NCBI RefSeq assembly: GCF_021134715.1
Contig: NC_060017.1
Span: 7,750,001-7,814,000, forward strand
DNA from: Daphnia pulex
Lineage: Eukaryota; Arthropoda; Branchiopoda; Diplostraca; Daphniidae
Direction of reading: 5' to 3'
DNA: 64,000 bases
Positions 1-13,342 of this stretch are shown piece by piece; the stretch's first letter is position 1, and the number at the start of each line of letters is the position of its first letter. The notes under the pieces are model-generated. The model was not told where the DNA came from, made no database searches, and was given only the letters and a program-made list of their open reading frames with translations. A program made the position numbers and the translations under genes.

Positions 1-3000
1 TCCTTATTCCGTATTATAAATTCGACGCGGTGTATTAGATCGAGAGAGAGATATACTGGGCCAGCTGCTTTTGCCGTGATTGAATCCTTTCCGCCCACTT
101 TTCTTTTTCTTTTTTCCGGTCCGTTTCCATCGTCTATAATGTCTTGCCTATCTATGATTTCTTTCTTTCCTTTTTTCATTTCCTTTTCCTTTATTATCCT
201 TTTTCTTTCTTTCTTTTTTGGGGTTTTGGTTTTGTTCTCCAGCGTCTGACTTTCATCAAGTAATCAATGCCCTTTCCGCCTACAGTACACGACGCAAAAA
301 GCCAAACGGACGAGTCTCTTCTCTCTTGTTCCATCCGGACGGCGCGGTCTATCCACTGGTGGACGCAGCAATCCTCCGTCCAGCAATCGTGCCATGTACG
401 CATCTAGTTGATGCGTAGATTGTCCACCCCCCACCCCATCTATTTATTAAGGGTCATCAACAGCCAATGTCTATTGCGCACTACCGTCTATATCTACTAC
501 ATCCCCCTTCCCAATATAGGCGTGCTGGAACACCCAAAAGGGCAACCGATCCTTTTTCTCCGATCCCTATCGTCACGCCACACAAAGTACACATACACAC
601 ACGCAGAAGAAGAAGAAAAACCACGAAAGGATCTGAAGGACACACACCATCCCGGCCGTCCGATTTGAAAGATGATGTCGGAAAAGGGCTCCTTGTGCGA
701 GTTTGTTGTTTTGTATATCTACTCCCCCCCTGGCTCCTTGATACTCGCACGTTCCATGATGCATGAGATGCCCCTTGTCCTGACATAACCACCACTACTA
801 CTACTACACCGAGTACCGCTGTACACAGCATAGTCTAGTCCACACGCGGGGCCTTTTGCCGACAGCTCAAAAAAGATAAGAAGAGAGCTGCTGCTGCTGC
901 CCAGTTATAATATACCGGGCGCACGTTATAAGACTCATTTGGCATTTGGCAATTTTATATATGTTGCGGTCAGCGCCCTATAGAACTCACATCAAGTACT
1001 ATATAGAGTCGGCGTGTATGATTATTATAGTTGTTGTTGTTGTTGTGGTTTTCCACTCTAGTCCGTCATCGCCGGCGGTCTCGTGACAAGTTGGCAAATG
1101 CCAAGAACTGGGAAAACTAAAACAACCAACGAACGGAGAAAAGAAAAGAAAAGAAAAGAAGGAGACAGATGAAAGACGGAAGAGTTATCAAGGGACACAC
1201 ATCTAGAGAATCCGCACAGCTGGTACACACCATCCGGCCACACAAAACATGTACGGCCGGCCCTGCTGCTGGTCACATAAAAGTCTCGCGGGGGAGAAGG
1301 AAAAAAAAACAGACTAAACCGCGAACGGCCAACGTGCCAACGAGTATAATGAAAAACTTGTTTCTTTTTTCCTTTTTGGCCCACACACGCACGCGTACTT
1401 AACAGCTCTGATAACCTAACGGACGGACGGTTAACGAGAGTTTATACGGCTCATACTACGTATTATTCTGGCTTGCCATTTTGTTTCTTAATTTTTCGTC
1501 GGGACCCGTCATCCCGCCGTGGAGTTCGTATTATTGGCAGCATATTCATTTCCGTATTTCAAGATTCTCAACTCACACGAGGCTTATCAATCTGGAGTGT
1601 ATTATGCATCAACACGCGTCCTATATACTTTGATATGCTTAGAGAGAGAGGCGCACAGCACGAGGCAAAGGTCTGAAATGTTCAACAGATGGCATTTTTA
1701 AAGATGAATGAATAAACGCTGGGGCACGAGAGTAGTATCTAAGCTGCCATCCAAATGCGGAGATGACAGTAATCTTTTACATCAGACCTCAACTCTCGTC
1801 TCATGTATACTCACTCACGAATATTTGAGACGCAAACTAGTTAGCTAATCATGAAAGGGTAGTACAGCATTATATTCCTCTTACCTGTTACCTGGTGATC
1901 TCCAGTTTGGTGATATTGCTGGGATGAATCGAATAAAGATATAACCGAAACGGTGCCCGGCTACTGCTGGACGAAAAAAAAATGGAGCCAACGATTTTCA
2001 AACGTCCGGGCGGATCATCTTCCCCTCTGCGCCTAGCTAGGATGGCATTTGATTAGGAGGAGAATTGATGGCTCACAGGATCCTGACAGCAGCAGCGATC
2101 GGGATGATTGTCTGACTGCTGATGCGGATGAGCGGAAGCGATGCGGTCGGTCGACGTGATGTTTTTTGATTGTGTAACACAGCAGCACACGAGGCAAACT
2201 GGGCAAAAGGAAAAGGACCAGAGAGATGGGGGACCGTGACTCTTGGCTCCTGACGGCTCCTTCTTGACTGTGAGCCGTAACCGACGCTTCCTCGACTAAA
2301 TATCCCGCAGACCACCACCACCCACCACCCGTTTTCCGTCCACGGCGCTAGGGCGCACTTTCACGACGCATCAGGGCACGTCTATAATACGACGACGGAC
2401 GGCCCACAGGACCAGCACAGGAGCAGGAGCAGCAGCCAGCACACCCTTTGGGCGATCGTCAGGCAAAAGGGAAAGAGAAATAAGCGAATCGCATTTCTAA
2501 ATCTCGAGAGCGAAATGATTATTCTTAGATTATTATTCCTTATTTTCGGCGTCCGTTTTCTTCTTCTTTGGCCGGCCCTTTTCTCAACGCTGTATAATAG
2601 GCCTGGGCTTCTATCGTATTATTATGATATGCTGTATCGTTTCCATCGGTCGACCTTTTTATCTTTTCCTTTCAGCAGAGTCTCTGATTCTCAGGATAGC
2701 CTAGGATAGGGATTTGTTTTCGCTCGCCAGTCGCCACACACTTATTTATTTCTCGCTGGCCCAAGAGCATCAGAGAATAAGATGTTGAGCTGCCGCTCTT
2801 CTGGATTTATACTCGCTGGGATATATATATAAGATGGACTGTATGTGTGTGTGTCCGTATATATATATATACGGCTTCATCACCCAGTCAAGGCCTTATG
2901 TGTGCTGTTATAAGCGCAAAAAGAAAAAAGAACAAAACTAGAAGATGAAGTAGAGTAAGACGGCGCAGGAGGAAGTCGGAAAAAATACGGAAAGATATGA

Positions 3001-6000
3001 CGGAGGAAGGAAGGAAATAAGAGCAAATCAAGCACGATGACGGTGTGTGGCCTTGGCACGGATGGCACCAGAGCTTCTTTGCGTTAGCTGGATGTGGGGG
3101 GTATAATATTCAAATGAGAATCGATTTGAGAATTCAAAGAGGAAATAGTCCCCAAAGAGAGAAAAATGACATAATTTCCCAATCGGCTTTCTATTATACT
3201 ATACCATTGATATACTATAAATACTAGTAGCCCTATACTATTAGATTTACATTAATAGCCTCGAAATCCGATGGAATCGGTTTAACTTATTCAACATCGA
3301 GGACACAATTTCCTGACCGCCGAAATGTGTAATAGCCTATACTAGACGTTGAATAACTGTTAGCGGATTATTGCGGCTTAAATTGCATGCGTCTTATTTC
3401 TTCCCTATATAAACAGGAGAAGACCCGATTATATGTACAAGAAAAAATTGTATCCAACAACTTCTATACGGAGGAAGCCACAACAAAATTTTCTCTTCTT
3501 TTCAAAGAAACAAAAAATTAAAAAATAAATATGAATTTCCACGGAATGAGATAGCTGCCGATAGCTGCGCTTGAATAATACTACCAAATTATATACGGCA
3601 ATTCCCCCCAAAAAATAATCACACTACAGAGCTATACTGTACACTAAAATGCCAAAATAAGAGGATCACAAAAGGTATATGACTGGCGAGCGTCTCAGGT
3701 GACACTCTGGGCTTGCGTTCATCTTCATCAACGTGTCGTGAGTTAATTCGTTTTTTAAAAATAGCCAGACTGCTGAAAAGGTAAGAAAAGACCCAAGCCG
3801 CCTGGTTGGTAATAATAACGGACCGTAAAGCCCCATGCAGCGTTATTATCAGCATGTTATATGATGTGAAAAAAGCCACTATATATGATAACATCCGAGC
3901 TTATTCCTATATAAACATGAAGGATCATCAGGGAAATGCCACATAATATATACAGTAGACATGTACATCTCTATATAGATATACCATAGATATAGAAAAT
4001 AGAACCTTAGCACTTCACCCAGCAACTTGATTTATTACATTTAGACGTAATAACGTTTGCCTACTGTTATATATTCCTCTCGGATTGTATATACTCTAGT
4101 TTTCTCTCGCCCTGTTATTCACGATGGACTTGCGCTGCTCGTAGGCCTATTATGGGCGCCCCCCTCTATATAATGTAGATACGGGGATTACAGCACATAG
4201 AGGCCGGCCGGTGAATGATCTCGTGCAGCATATATAGCGTGAAGAGAAAAAAGGGAAAACTTATATTATTCTTTTTCCTTGTATTCTTCCTGTCTTTTAT
4301 TCCTCGTAGCGCTTATTCGTCTCCCTCCCACTGTCTCTCTCGGCTGCCTGCCACCGAATCTTCATCGTTAACGAGCTCTCGTTTCGTGAGACGCTCGACG
4401 TTATACGATTTACTTCCGTATTTATAATACGGCCTCCACACACACATACGTATGTAGGCTATACTAGTCTGCCTGTCTTATACTCTCACCAAAAGTTCAC
4501 GTCTATATATCGTCCAGCTTTTTTAGAGTTTCCGACTATTCGTTTTTATCCACACGGGTGCTATATAGATCCTGGACAAGTTGGAAACTTGGGCTGCTGT
4601 CGAATATTATATCCTGCCAGGGTTGGGCAGCAGGCGGGCTATTTGAAAAATGGTTAAGATTCTCGTGGAAATGTCTATAATAACCGCCTTCATCTTACGT
4701 CATTCAAATCTACTGAACCGCGATGGAATCAACCAGACCGGAAGATGGATACAATTACAGGATTATATAGCCAGACGCAAATAACGCGGATATGACTATA
4801 GAGATGAACGTTTGCAAATTATATTTAGCAGAATGGCGCAGGGCACACAGGACGAAGATATTACAGCTATATAATAATATAGGCAGATGAAACAGGAATT
4901 TCCAAAGGAAAATAAAAGAAAAAGGCCAGCAGCATATAATAATAATACTATTATGGCAGTCCTCCCGAAGATGACGAACAATACTGACGATGGAAGGGAT
5001 ATCCAGCTGGTTCGATCGGGTTTGCCATCAATGGTCTACATCTATAATATACTGTATACATGTTCAGCAGCAGCAGAAATGCGGAGGCAGTCTATATATA
5101 GTGACGTGATTTCGTTTGCGTCTATATAATGGATAGTCGAGGGAGAGGACTCGGTCGGCTGGTCCCCCCCCCCCCTTCAGGAGCGATTCGATTGCTGCAA
5201 TTGACGCTCTCTTTACTCGAGTGAACGCCGAGTGGCAGAGCAGCAGCAGGAGAAGCGAGTATGACGGACAGTTTTCGAGGAACCGATGGGCGGGGGGGAC
5301 GCGGTGAAAGCAATCGCAGCCATACAAAAGCCTGTATATACGAGGTTGAATGTATCTAGAGTGCCCGCCGTCTGTGGGCTACATAGCTGCTGGCAGATTC
5401 AATCTGCAGAATCGAATATCCACAAGCAGCGCAGCTAGGACTCTGTGTATAGATATTAGATATCCACGTATATACATATAAGAATCCCATTCAGTCGACG
5501 TCAAAAGTGGACAACTTTATTTCCTTCTTCTTTCTTTCCATTGGCAAGTATATGGGGCATGTATCACGCATCAGTTCGTGACAGCGTGGCCTTCATGCTG
5601 CTTCGACATATGCATCAGACGATGGATGCTCTAGGAGTCTTCTCTCCATCATCTGCAGCTTGTCCTGTACAACTGCATACAATACAATCAACGCACACAC
5701 ACACACGTGTATATTTTATATTTCTATGTGTGCACGTATATCTACCTTTTTGTCAAACACCCGGCAGCCGTGCGGTCCGAGCGATCGATAATCAGTCCGC
5801 TGGCAGAGGTGAGCGCGCGTGTTGTGTGTTTTTTTGAAAACGTGAAATATTATTTTATTTTTTAGACACAAGCACAGCAACTGCTGTTCGTCGGGTCTCT
5901 TATCCATAGATGGCAGTTTGAGCTGCATATGGGCATTGTCATTCGCGGGGGGTCTCCCAAAAAGATTTGATCGGTGCCGGGAATTAGTCAACTTCAATTT

Positions 6001-7240
6001 GGGCGACATTGAAACGCGCTCAAATAGTCAAATCTGATTAATTTCGTTTTTAATTACGTTTACAATTTTTTGAATTTTACAACTCTACTGGGGATAATCT
6101 TAAAAAGTTATTGTGAGCGTAAGAAATGCAGAAAATTCCTCGTCTGCTATGCGCTATTGGCTCCGCGCTAACGATGGTTTTAGATTATTGCTGACGCGGT
6201 CAAGTGCGTCGAAGGTTTCATATCCCCTGAATTGGATACAGTCATCATCAGTTATTCTACAGAAAAGATGGCGACATTAAAACCTGTTTGGTAGGCAGGC
6301 TGAAGGTGTTATCTAGAAATGAATTTACTCGTTTAACGGTTCTTTTCCCTGGAAAATGTCTTCCTAGTAATGCTGATCTCGTCGCGCATAACTTAAAAAG
6401 TTGAATGGTTAAAAAGGACCAACTATAGCATATTTTTTATTTCCTCTTGTATGAACGACAATGAAATATATTCTAATGTAGCAGAGAGAGGAATGTTGAC
6501 CTTCTGATGTCTCAGCATATGTTGGCCTATTTCAATAACCTGAATGAATTCCATGCGCTGGTCACGCCCGACTTTGACAATCTCACGCAATAGCACAACA
6601 ATTCAGTGATCCCGTTTCCTCATTAGAATGTCCCTATATGACCATCGTTCCATCCATATCAACTGGCCGACTTATTCGGAAAAATTTCTTCTTCACATCT
6701 ATTATTTTGAAACGGGAAAATAAGAATCTAACTTTCTGCGCTGTCGTTGATCAATCACCATATAGTAGAGTGCTGGGCAGGTAATATATATTCGACTTGG
6801 TTTCCTGTACGAGTTGATTGATGCAACGTCGCAGTATAATGCATAGAAAATGGTGCGGAACCGAATAAGAAAACAAACAAAATTCGGTTGTGCTTTTGTA
6901 TACAGTAGACATTTGAAATCTTTTCCAGTAAAATAATAATTACCTCCAAATTCCCAGCCATCACGATTATTACAACGATCATATACACGATTATTACACG
7001 ATCATATACAATTTCGGTTATAATTGATTCAGAGCAGGATGATGGGTTTACAATAAATTATATGAAATGTGTTGACAATTTCACGCACAGTTATTTGAAT
7101 AGATATACTGGCGGGTTAGTGATGAGGTCATGTTATTGGGTATACGACATTCTTTTGTTTAACGGATGCAGTCAGAATTGATTCCGTTGCAGGTTTTACC
7201 TCAAAAATGGCTTTTTTTAAATAGAAATAAATTCGTCAGA
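1..7240. other. Non-coding, microsatellite-rich region
   Basis: No open frame here resembles a protein I know, and none shows paired splice sites with a sensible product. The sequence holds many short simple repeats: GTT runs near 1030, AAAAG units near 1140-1160, TA runs near 2821, a C run near 5164, and CA runs near 5694. Many TATATA-like stretches occur but without a gene to anchor them. It may be intergenic or intronic sequence of a gene lying outside the window; nothing inside decides this. Confidence 0.5.
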
Positions 7241-8174
7241 CTAACACCGAAAGTTGTCACTGATTGCGCATTGGGGAATTGAGCCGGTCGTGGAGCAGAG
7301 AGGAACCGACGTGGACACGGTAAGTTCGGTGATGGTTGATCTTCTGGTCACCGACCAATAATTTTGCAAGAACTGGCGTTGCAAATTGAGGACGGGTCGA
7401 GAGAATCGCCTGTTCATGGGCGTGGCCATGGACTTGAATAAATCGTTTGGTTGGAAACCCGGCTCAATGTCTCGATTCGGATTGCGGTACATCAGAACGT
7501 ATTGCGGATCGGCAGCGCGAGCCTCTCGCTCTGAAAATGTTGGCAACTGGGTAGACTCGACTCTATATATACGCCCAATGCAAACGGACAACAAGTCTTT
7601 TAGTATATAATCCAACTGTTTGCAATTAAAAATTAAAAAAACTTTTACCGTTGAATGCGAGAGGGTAAAATAGCGAATTGATCGGCATAATCCTCGTCAA
7701 TCATAATTCCCTTTCCTCCATCTACTATCGCAAATCTGCAATGGATCAATACAAACACAAATGAAATATTATAGCCTATGATATAAAATGAAATAGACAC
7801 AATGTTATAGTCTGAATCAGATTGACTTACGGTGATTTTCGTGAGGGCGAGACTGCTGACGGTCTTCCAGGTCGGGCAGGACGTCTGGACGGCCGTTCCG
7901 GCCTCTCCACGACGGAAGTGCGAACAACGCAAGGAGTGTCGGTATATTTGGTGCAAACGAGGGTAGAAGTTGAAGTGGTCCATTCCATGATCGTCTGTCG
8001 GGTAGGTCTGACAGGAATGATCAACGACAAAGTCATCATCTGCTGTCGAAGGCCTCCCTCTTTCGGCTCAAAGTCGTCGGCCGTGTAGAAGTCGGACTCG
8101 TCCATTTCCTGCCGGTCTATGCCAGTCGCGGCACTCACCACGGCCAAGATAAGCAAAGAAAGTGTTAAACGCAT
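7241..8174 (-). CDS. Secreted two-repeat protein, paralog 1 (unknown family)
   Basis: Three coding exons (8174-7831, 7735-7649, 7562-7241), both introns in phase 2, give 250 aa; the length stays in frame. The start is the first ATG before a clear signal peptide (MRLTLSLLILAVVSAATG). The mature protein holds the same signature twice: about residues 43-75 (RQQMMTLS then RQTIMEWTTSTSTLVCTK) and about 206-233 (RQFLQNYWSVTRRSTITEL then a Cys followed by ST). Between them lie an Arg/Pro-rich stretch and a short acidic exon ending DQFAILPSRIQR. Two further paralogs follow upstream on the same strand with the same intron phases. I do not recognise the family; no catalytic motif is visible. It is probably exported; a structural or extracellular-matrix role is only a guess. 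Confidence 0.82.
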
Positions 8175-8288
8175 TTCGAAAGCACGCGACAGAAACTGAA
8201 TATAATGGGCAGCTTGGACAAGCAAGACTTGGTCAATTGGCTGATCTCTTGAACAACAGACTGCTCAAGTCCCAGCACTCAAAGTCCG

Positions 8289-8296
8289 TATTTATA
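8289..8296 (-). promoter_or_regulatory. TATA box of secreted paralog 1
   Basis: On the minus strand the bases read TATAAATA, about 115 bases before the ATG at 8174. That leaves room for a short 5' UTR. The paralogs at 10237 and 14619 have similar TATA-like boxes 65-105 bases before their ATGs. Confidence 0.55.
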
Positions 8297-8299
8297 AGA

Positions 8300-9292
8300 G
8301 AGCGCGCGGAGTGTGCTAACCATATTCAAATCGACGTTGAGGATCAAAAAGGAATAATCGGTAAACTGGTTTGCGCGCTCTTCTCCGAGTTCAACGTCTC
8401 CCATCGGCCTTTAATTAAAACAAACTCCCGAAATATATACGATCAAGAAAAGGTGACACGCTTTTCCGTAGTTCTCCTTATTCCATCTAGGGAGAAAAGA
8501 TATGGCAACGGAATTGAGTGGCCATTGTTGGAAGTTCAATATCAGTTGGACTGTCTGCTTGCTGACTTTTGCTGTGTCAACCGTGAAACTCGGTCACTGC
8601 AGCAGCGGTCGAGCCCAATCCAGTTAGATGGGAATTTTTGTTGGAAAGGTTGCCGTCATCCGTCAGTTGCGCGTACATTCCTATAAATTCGACCGTAGTG
8701 ATTGAATTCTTCGTATAACTAAAAATAGGACTGAACTGGCAGTCAACTGTAAACCAGTTATGTATATAGCATGACATTTACCTGCACAGTGCTTCTTTTT
8801 AAATAATGATCGAATTATTATCAACCAATTATTTGTGAAAAAACACAGCGCGGATGCAAGCGCACCGACACACCCAACCCGATATCCCAAAATAGGAAGA
8901 AGCCCCAATAAAAATAGAAAAGAAGAACGTTAACAGTCTAAATTTTTCTTGTACTTTATTCGGCAACTCTTTTTGACATCATCGTAATTATAAATGTTGG
9001 ATTTTGCAATGTTGGATCAAGATGGGAACAGCAGTGTAAAACACCACAATAAATAAGAATGGTTAAAAACGTCTGTATCGAATAGTAATCCGCAATTCAT
9101 ATTCGTGCGCACTCAGATGCTGTTGAAATGGTGACGAACGGGAACGATAAGAGAATAACTGCGCGCGTTTTAATTCAATTCCGTTTCCCGCATTAATTAA
9201 AATATTATTTTAGAGTGGATCGCTGAGAATTATTTAGAGCTTCGACTATTCGAATCCAATAAATACTGTATTAATTAAGTACATGCATTTTT
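8300..9292. other. Intergenic spacer between paralogs 1 and 2
   Basis: About 1 kb between the promoter of paralog 1 and the stop codon of paralog 2. The plus-strand frame around 8162-8686 mostly overlaps antisense of exon 1 and promoter and has no recognisable product. I see no further gene or RNA. Confidence 0.5.
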
Positions 9293-10237
9293 CTAATCCC
9301 AAACACATTGTCTTGGGGGTTTCTCAGGTGGGCATTGCGGGAGTCTCCCGAGGGTCGAACAAATGGGAGTCGATGTGGAGACGTCCATTTCCAGGATAGT
9401 CGTCCTCCTTGTCACCGTCATCAAACTTTGCAAGAACTGCTGCTGACGTTGGCCATTTCCGGATGGAATCCGCCTGTTGAAACTGTCCGAACGGAATCCA
9501 GACTCAATAATGTCTTCAGCCTGCTGCTGCTGGTTGCCATAGTATCTCGAAGCCACCACCAGCAATTGAGGGTCAGCAGCACGACCCTCTCGACTTGGGA
9601 ATTGAGTAGCCTCAACTCTGCAACAATATATAGAAAATTGTTATTTGATCGACCCACAAAGTTAACTTGATAAGAATGATAATACCCTTGCACAGCAGAA
9701 GGGAAAATGGGGAATTGATTCTCGTTATCATCTTCCAACAACATGTTGAATAAATCGTCAGTTTTCGCTGGTCCATAGCTGCGGAAATCGAAATCAAACA
9801 CGATTAAGTTCATTCTCCAACAAGCAATTCAATAATCGCAATCAAGACATAGCCTATATGTATATCGAATACTTTTGATTAGCCAGAGCGATTGGCGGTC
9901 GATTGAATCGCCACGGCCGTTGGGTTCTCCGTCGAACTGAGCACTGATTACTGACAGACTTGGTGCAAACGATGGTCGAAGTGGAAGTCAACGTTTCGAG
10001 GATGGTGAGCCGGGTCGGAAGGTTCACCGCCGGAAAGACGAACGACATGGTCAACATCTGCTGGCGATGCGCATCCGCGTTATTGTTGGACGATGGCTTG
10101 ATTTGCTCGGCGTAGTACGGGTAGTTTTTGTAAGGGAATAAACTGAACGCATCCGACGCCCGATCTTTGGCCGCAGCGGTCACGTACGCCGTCGTGACAA
10201 CAACAGCGATAGCCAGCAACGAAAATTTGCCACGCAT
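9293..10237 (-). CDS. Secreted two-repeat protein, paralog 2 (unknown family)
   Basis: Three exons (10237-9873, 9778-9686, 9617-9293), both introns phase 2, give 260 aa in frame. The start ATG begins a signal peptide (MRGKFSLLAIAVVVTTAYVT). The repeated signature is present twice: about residues 58-93 (RQQMLTMSF then RLTILETLTSTSTIVCTK) and near the C terminus (QQFLQSLMTVTRRTTILEM, then STSTPICSTLGRLPQC). Exon 2 is acidic and ends ENQFPIFPSAVQG, matching the equivalent exon of paralogs 1 and 3. Exon 3 opens with VEATQFPSREGRAADPQLL, closely like VESTQLPTFSEREARAADPQ of paralog 1. Function unknown; the same tandem array and probable promoter type suggest shared expression. Confidence 0.82.
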
Positions 10238-10299
10238 TTTGAAACGAGCGATGTAGCTTTTTGCAGGAGACTGTCGAGACAACCATCCCGAGATGTTTG

Positions 10300-10307
10300 T
10301 TTTTATA
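10300..10307 (-). promoter_or_regulatory. TATA box of secreted paralog 2
   Basis: The minus strand reads TATAAAAA about 65 bases before the ATG at 10237, a good distance for a core promoter with a short leader. Confidence 0.5.
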
Positions 10308-10399
10308 CAGCGACGGATGCGTTGGTATGCAGCAACCAGTTTGGGAGTATTGACATCCGGTAAATATCTCCGTGTTTCTAGCAAAATGCTTTTAGCTAT

Positions 10400-13342
10400 A
10401 TACATGCTTCAGTTTACCAACGTCCATCCAAGCATTTGGGATCGACAAGGTTGAGTTGCTTGATATTATTTGCTGTAGCTCGATTTCGGTCGCTTTGCTC
10501 AAGGCAGATTGACATGCCTTTCGTTTGTAAACAAGTTTTTCACATTTTTTTTAAATTTTATATATTTTTTTTGGGTGATTATCCGCAAACGAAAAGATAG
10601 CTTTCTAGTGCATGATTTTATGACTTTTATAGCTTCCTCACGTAGTCACGCTCTGTCCCTTCCTAGTACATATTATCTCCTTTTTAAATTTCGATGCTAA
10701 CGTCACGATATTAGCCTTTAATGCCATACAAAAGTTTAATTTCTTTCATGACCTTCCGTGACTTTATTTTAAATCGCACAAAGAGGCCAAATAGAGGACT
10801 TGTTACAATGTGTCATTGTATGATACACGTATGCAAGATACAAATGATCTTCGTGTAACTCCAGAAACTTTTATTTCCTCTTACCAGTGAACGTTAATTT
10901 ATTTTGGTAAGAGTTGATTGGACTCGCTGTGTGCTTAACAAAACGGTATCTATTATTACTCCTCTATCGTTGTAAATCTAGCCTTGCCAATATTTATATT
11001 TGTTTCGTATTAATACGGTTTCATTCGATTTTAATTAGTTTTATTTTATTTATTTTGGCTTTATTTTTTTGTTTATTTTATTTTGTAACTGAGTCATTTT
11101 TATTTTATCTTGGAATTCGCAATCTGGCAAATGCAAAACCGAGCCATTCCAGATTGCAGAATGCAGACAACAAGCAATTGCATCAACAAGTAGCCGAACG
11201 TCACATGAAACGTCTTTCTCAATTTTTGAGAGTGTGAAAAAACACTAGAAATCATTATCACATATAGATTATAGATCACATCAGATTTGTGCACTTCAAC
11301 AACGGACATTCTACTACTTTGTCAGGTATGTTTTGTCTTCATTTCGTAAACCTGAGTTGGAATTATTTTGTAGTGTAAAAAGCTGGCAAAGGCAGACACA
11401 GACATAGCTTTCTTTCTTGTCGGAGGCCAAACTGAGGTCACCATGACCGAATTCGAAGAAAACCTGATGAAAATGATGAAGGCATCATTCAGACATCTCC
11501 AAGTTTTCTTGTCCAACATCATGCATGTAAACAAGTCACTTGGTGGTTCTCGTTTGTGAACACACTCCAATGCATTAAAGAATAGGAATATTTTATTTAG
11601 TTTTTTATTAATTAAAAAACTAGATAAAACTGAATATTATATAGTTTATCATCTTGATTAAGGAAAAAACCCAATATTTATTTCATTTTATTACGTTTTT
11701 TCAAAAAAACCAAATTATTTCATTTCGTTTAATTTAGTTCTTGTCAAACTAAATTTGCAACTCTCCTCTTCTCTCTTTGCCAGTCGACGACCTTCACCTT
11801 TTTGAAGACTAGACAATATTTCAGCTTTAAACAACAAGTAACAAGCTTTTTGGTCCAGTTTTCTGTAAAAGGATTTCCTAGAAAATTGGGAGTAACAAAC
11901 TTGAACAGATTAAGTTACCTAATTTAATCTCTGTTTGCGGTTGTTCTGCTGCCCGTATATGTATAGTTATGTCACATGTTCTTTTCGTTACGGAATCCCA
12001 GTATTGCATATCAGAATAGATGAGCTTTCTTTGTTTCGCTTTGAAGTGTCAATTTACGTGCGATTTTTCCGCCAATTGGCATGCAATATTCAGTCGGTAC
12101 TTTACAGCGGCTTATTCAAATGTTGGATTCGTTTTTCTGTAGCGGTATCTTCAAAAACAAACCCCACCTAGCCTGTCTTCAAGGCCACTTTTATTACGCG
12201 GGTTGTCAATATAGTCAATTCCTTTCACATTGACAATTTGAACCTGCTGTACTATCGATTTCGTGAAAAACGATACATTCTCCATTGTTCAAGCGCTTTT
12301 TACAGTTATTTTCCCATTGCATAATATCTCACTTTTCATCGAAATGGATACCGTAGTATGATTAATGCGTTTTCCAAAATCCTAAAGCAGAATCTAAATC
12401 ACAGACCATTTTCTGGTTTCGCGGAAGCAACATTATGAAACAAACAGCTCGAAAATGTTTCCATGTTTGGTGAAATTTAGATTTTTTTTTTCAAATCAAC
12501 GTTTAAGCTTCGACTTAAAAAAGAGAAGAATCAAGTTTTAAAAAGAGTCGCATACAGGTGTGTTCGAAGGTTTTGACCAGCTATCGTGAAACCTGATTTT
12601 TCTTTAAAGATTCGTCTTACTTTTACTATACGACGATGGACATTAATGAATGCACATCGCATACCAAAAAAACAAACAAACCCATCCATGAGGAAAAGGA
12701 TAGGCATTACCTGGAATTACCTGTTTTGTTTCCTTTTTTGCTTGCCCTCCTTTTTCCGTGCGCTTATTTTATTAATATTACCTTTGGGCTTTGTCAGGGT
12801 TCGTGTTAGATGGTTTCAAAACGGGGAAGAATGTCAAGTTATACGTAGAGAGCCGCGCTTGTAAGAATTGAAGTCGGCGCAAGTCATTCGCAAAAGAACG
12901 CTTACAGTGTTTTTATGAAAAAACTTGCAAACAAATATTTCGAGTTCATTGCCTTTAAGATTGCGTCTCGAGATCTTGCAAGATGTGAAATAAAAAATTT
13001 ATAATAGACTAGAATAGAAATACCGCATCTTATACGGACAGTGTCTCCAGCATGTAAAAAAGGCCATGCATGCCACGTATTTCATTAGAATACCGATCAC
13101 GCATCATTTGTACCGTATAATGCAGTAACTATTTCCAATAAAAAGAATTCCGAGTATCTTCAGTCATGAGCTAAATATCTATTATACAAAACGCAATTTG
13201 ATTTCGTTTGAGGGATTACAATAAATTATAAACGAAATGTTGCCGTAAAATATGCGAGCATCGCATACGTTTGTGTTAGTGACGCATTTCAACGAGTAAA
13301 GCCTTTTTTTCTGTTCAACAGTGACGGAATTCTTCTTCTTCT
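10400..13342. other. Intergenic spacer, ~2.9 kb, with possible coding relic
   Basis: AT-rich sequence between paralogs 2 and 3. Only one part looks coding (see 11288-11560). The open frames near 10914-11237, 11935-12171 and 12586-12864 have skewed compositions and no recognisable motif. No RNA gene was recognised. Confidence 0.45.
11288..11560 (+). pseudogene. Possible exon pair or gene relic of unknown family
   Basis: A plus-strand block ending at a TGA near 11560 reads CKKLAKADTDIAFFLVGGQ and continues with EFEENLMKMMKASFRHLQVF. It is preceded by a splice-like 47-48 base interval (GTATGT to TTTTGTAG, about 11325-11373), which would join it to a short upstream frame. The composition is protein-like rather than random AT-rich sequence. 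No start codon or promoter was placed, and I do not recognise the family. It may be a gene relic, part of a DNA transposon, or chance. Confidence 0.25.

Noticed and set aside
8162-8686. 174-aa plus-strand frame
   Set aside because: It covers the promoter and the antisense of the leader exon of secreted paralog 1 and has no motif, whereas the minus strand gives a complete spliced gene.
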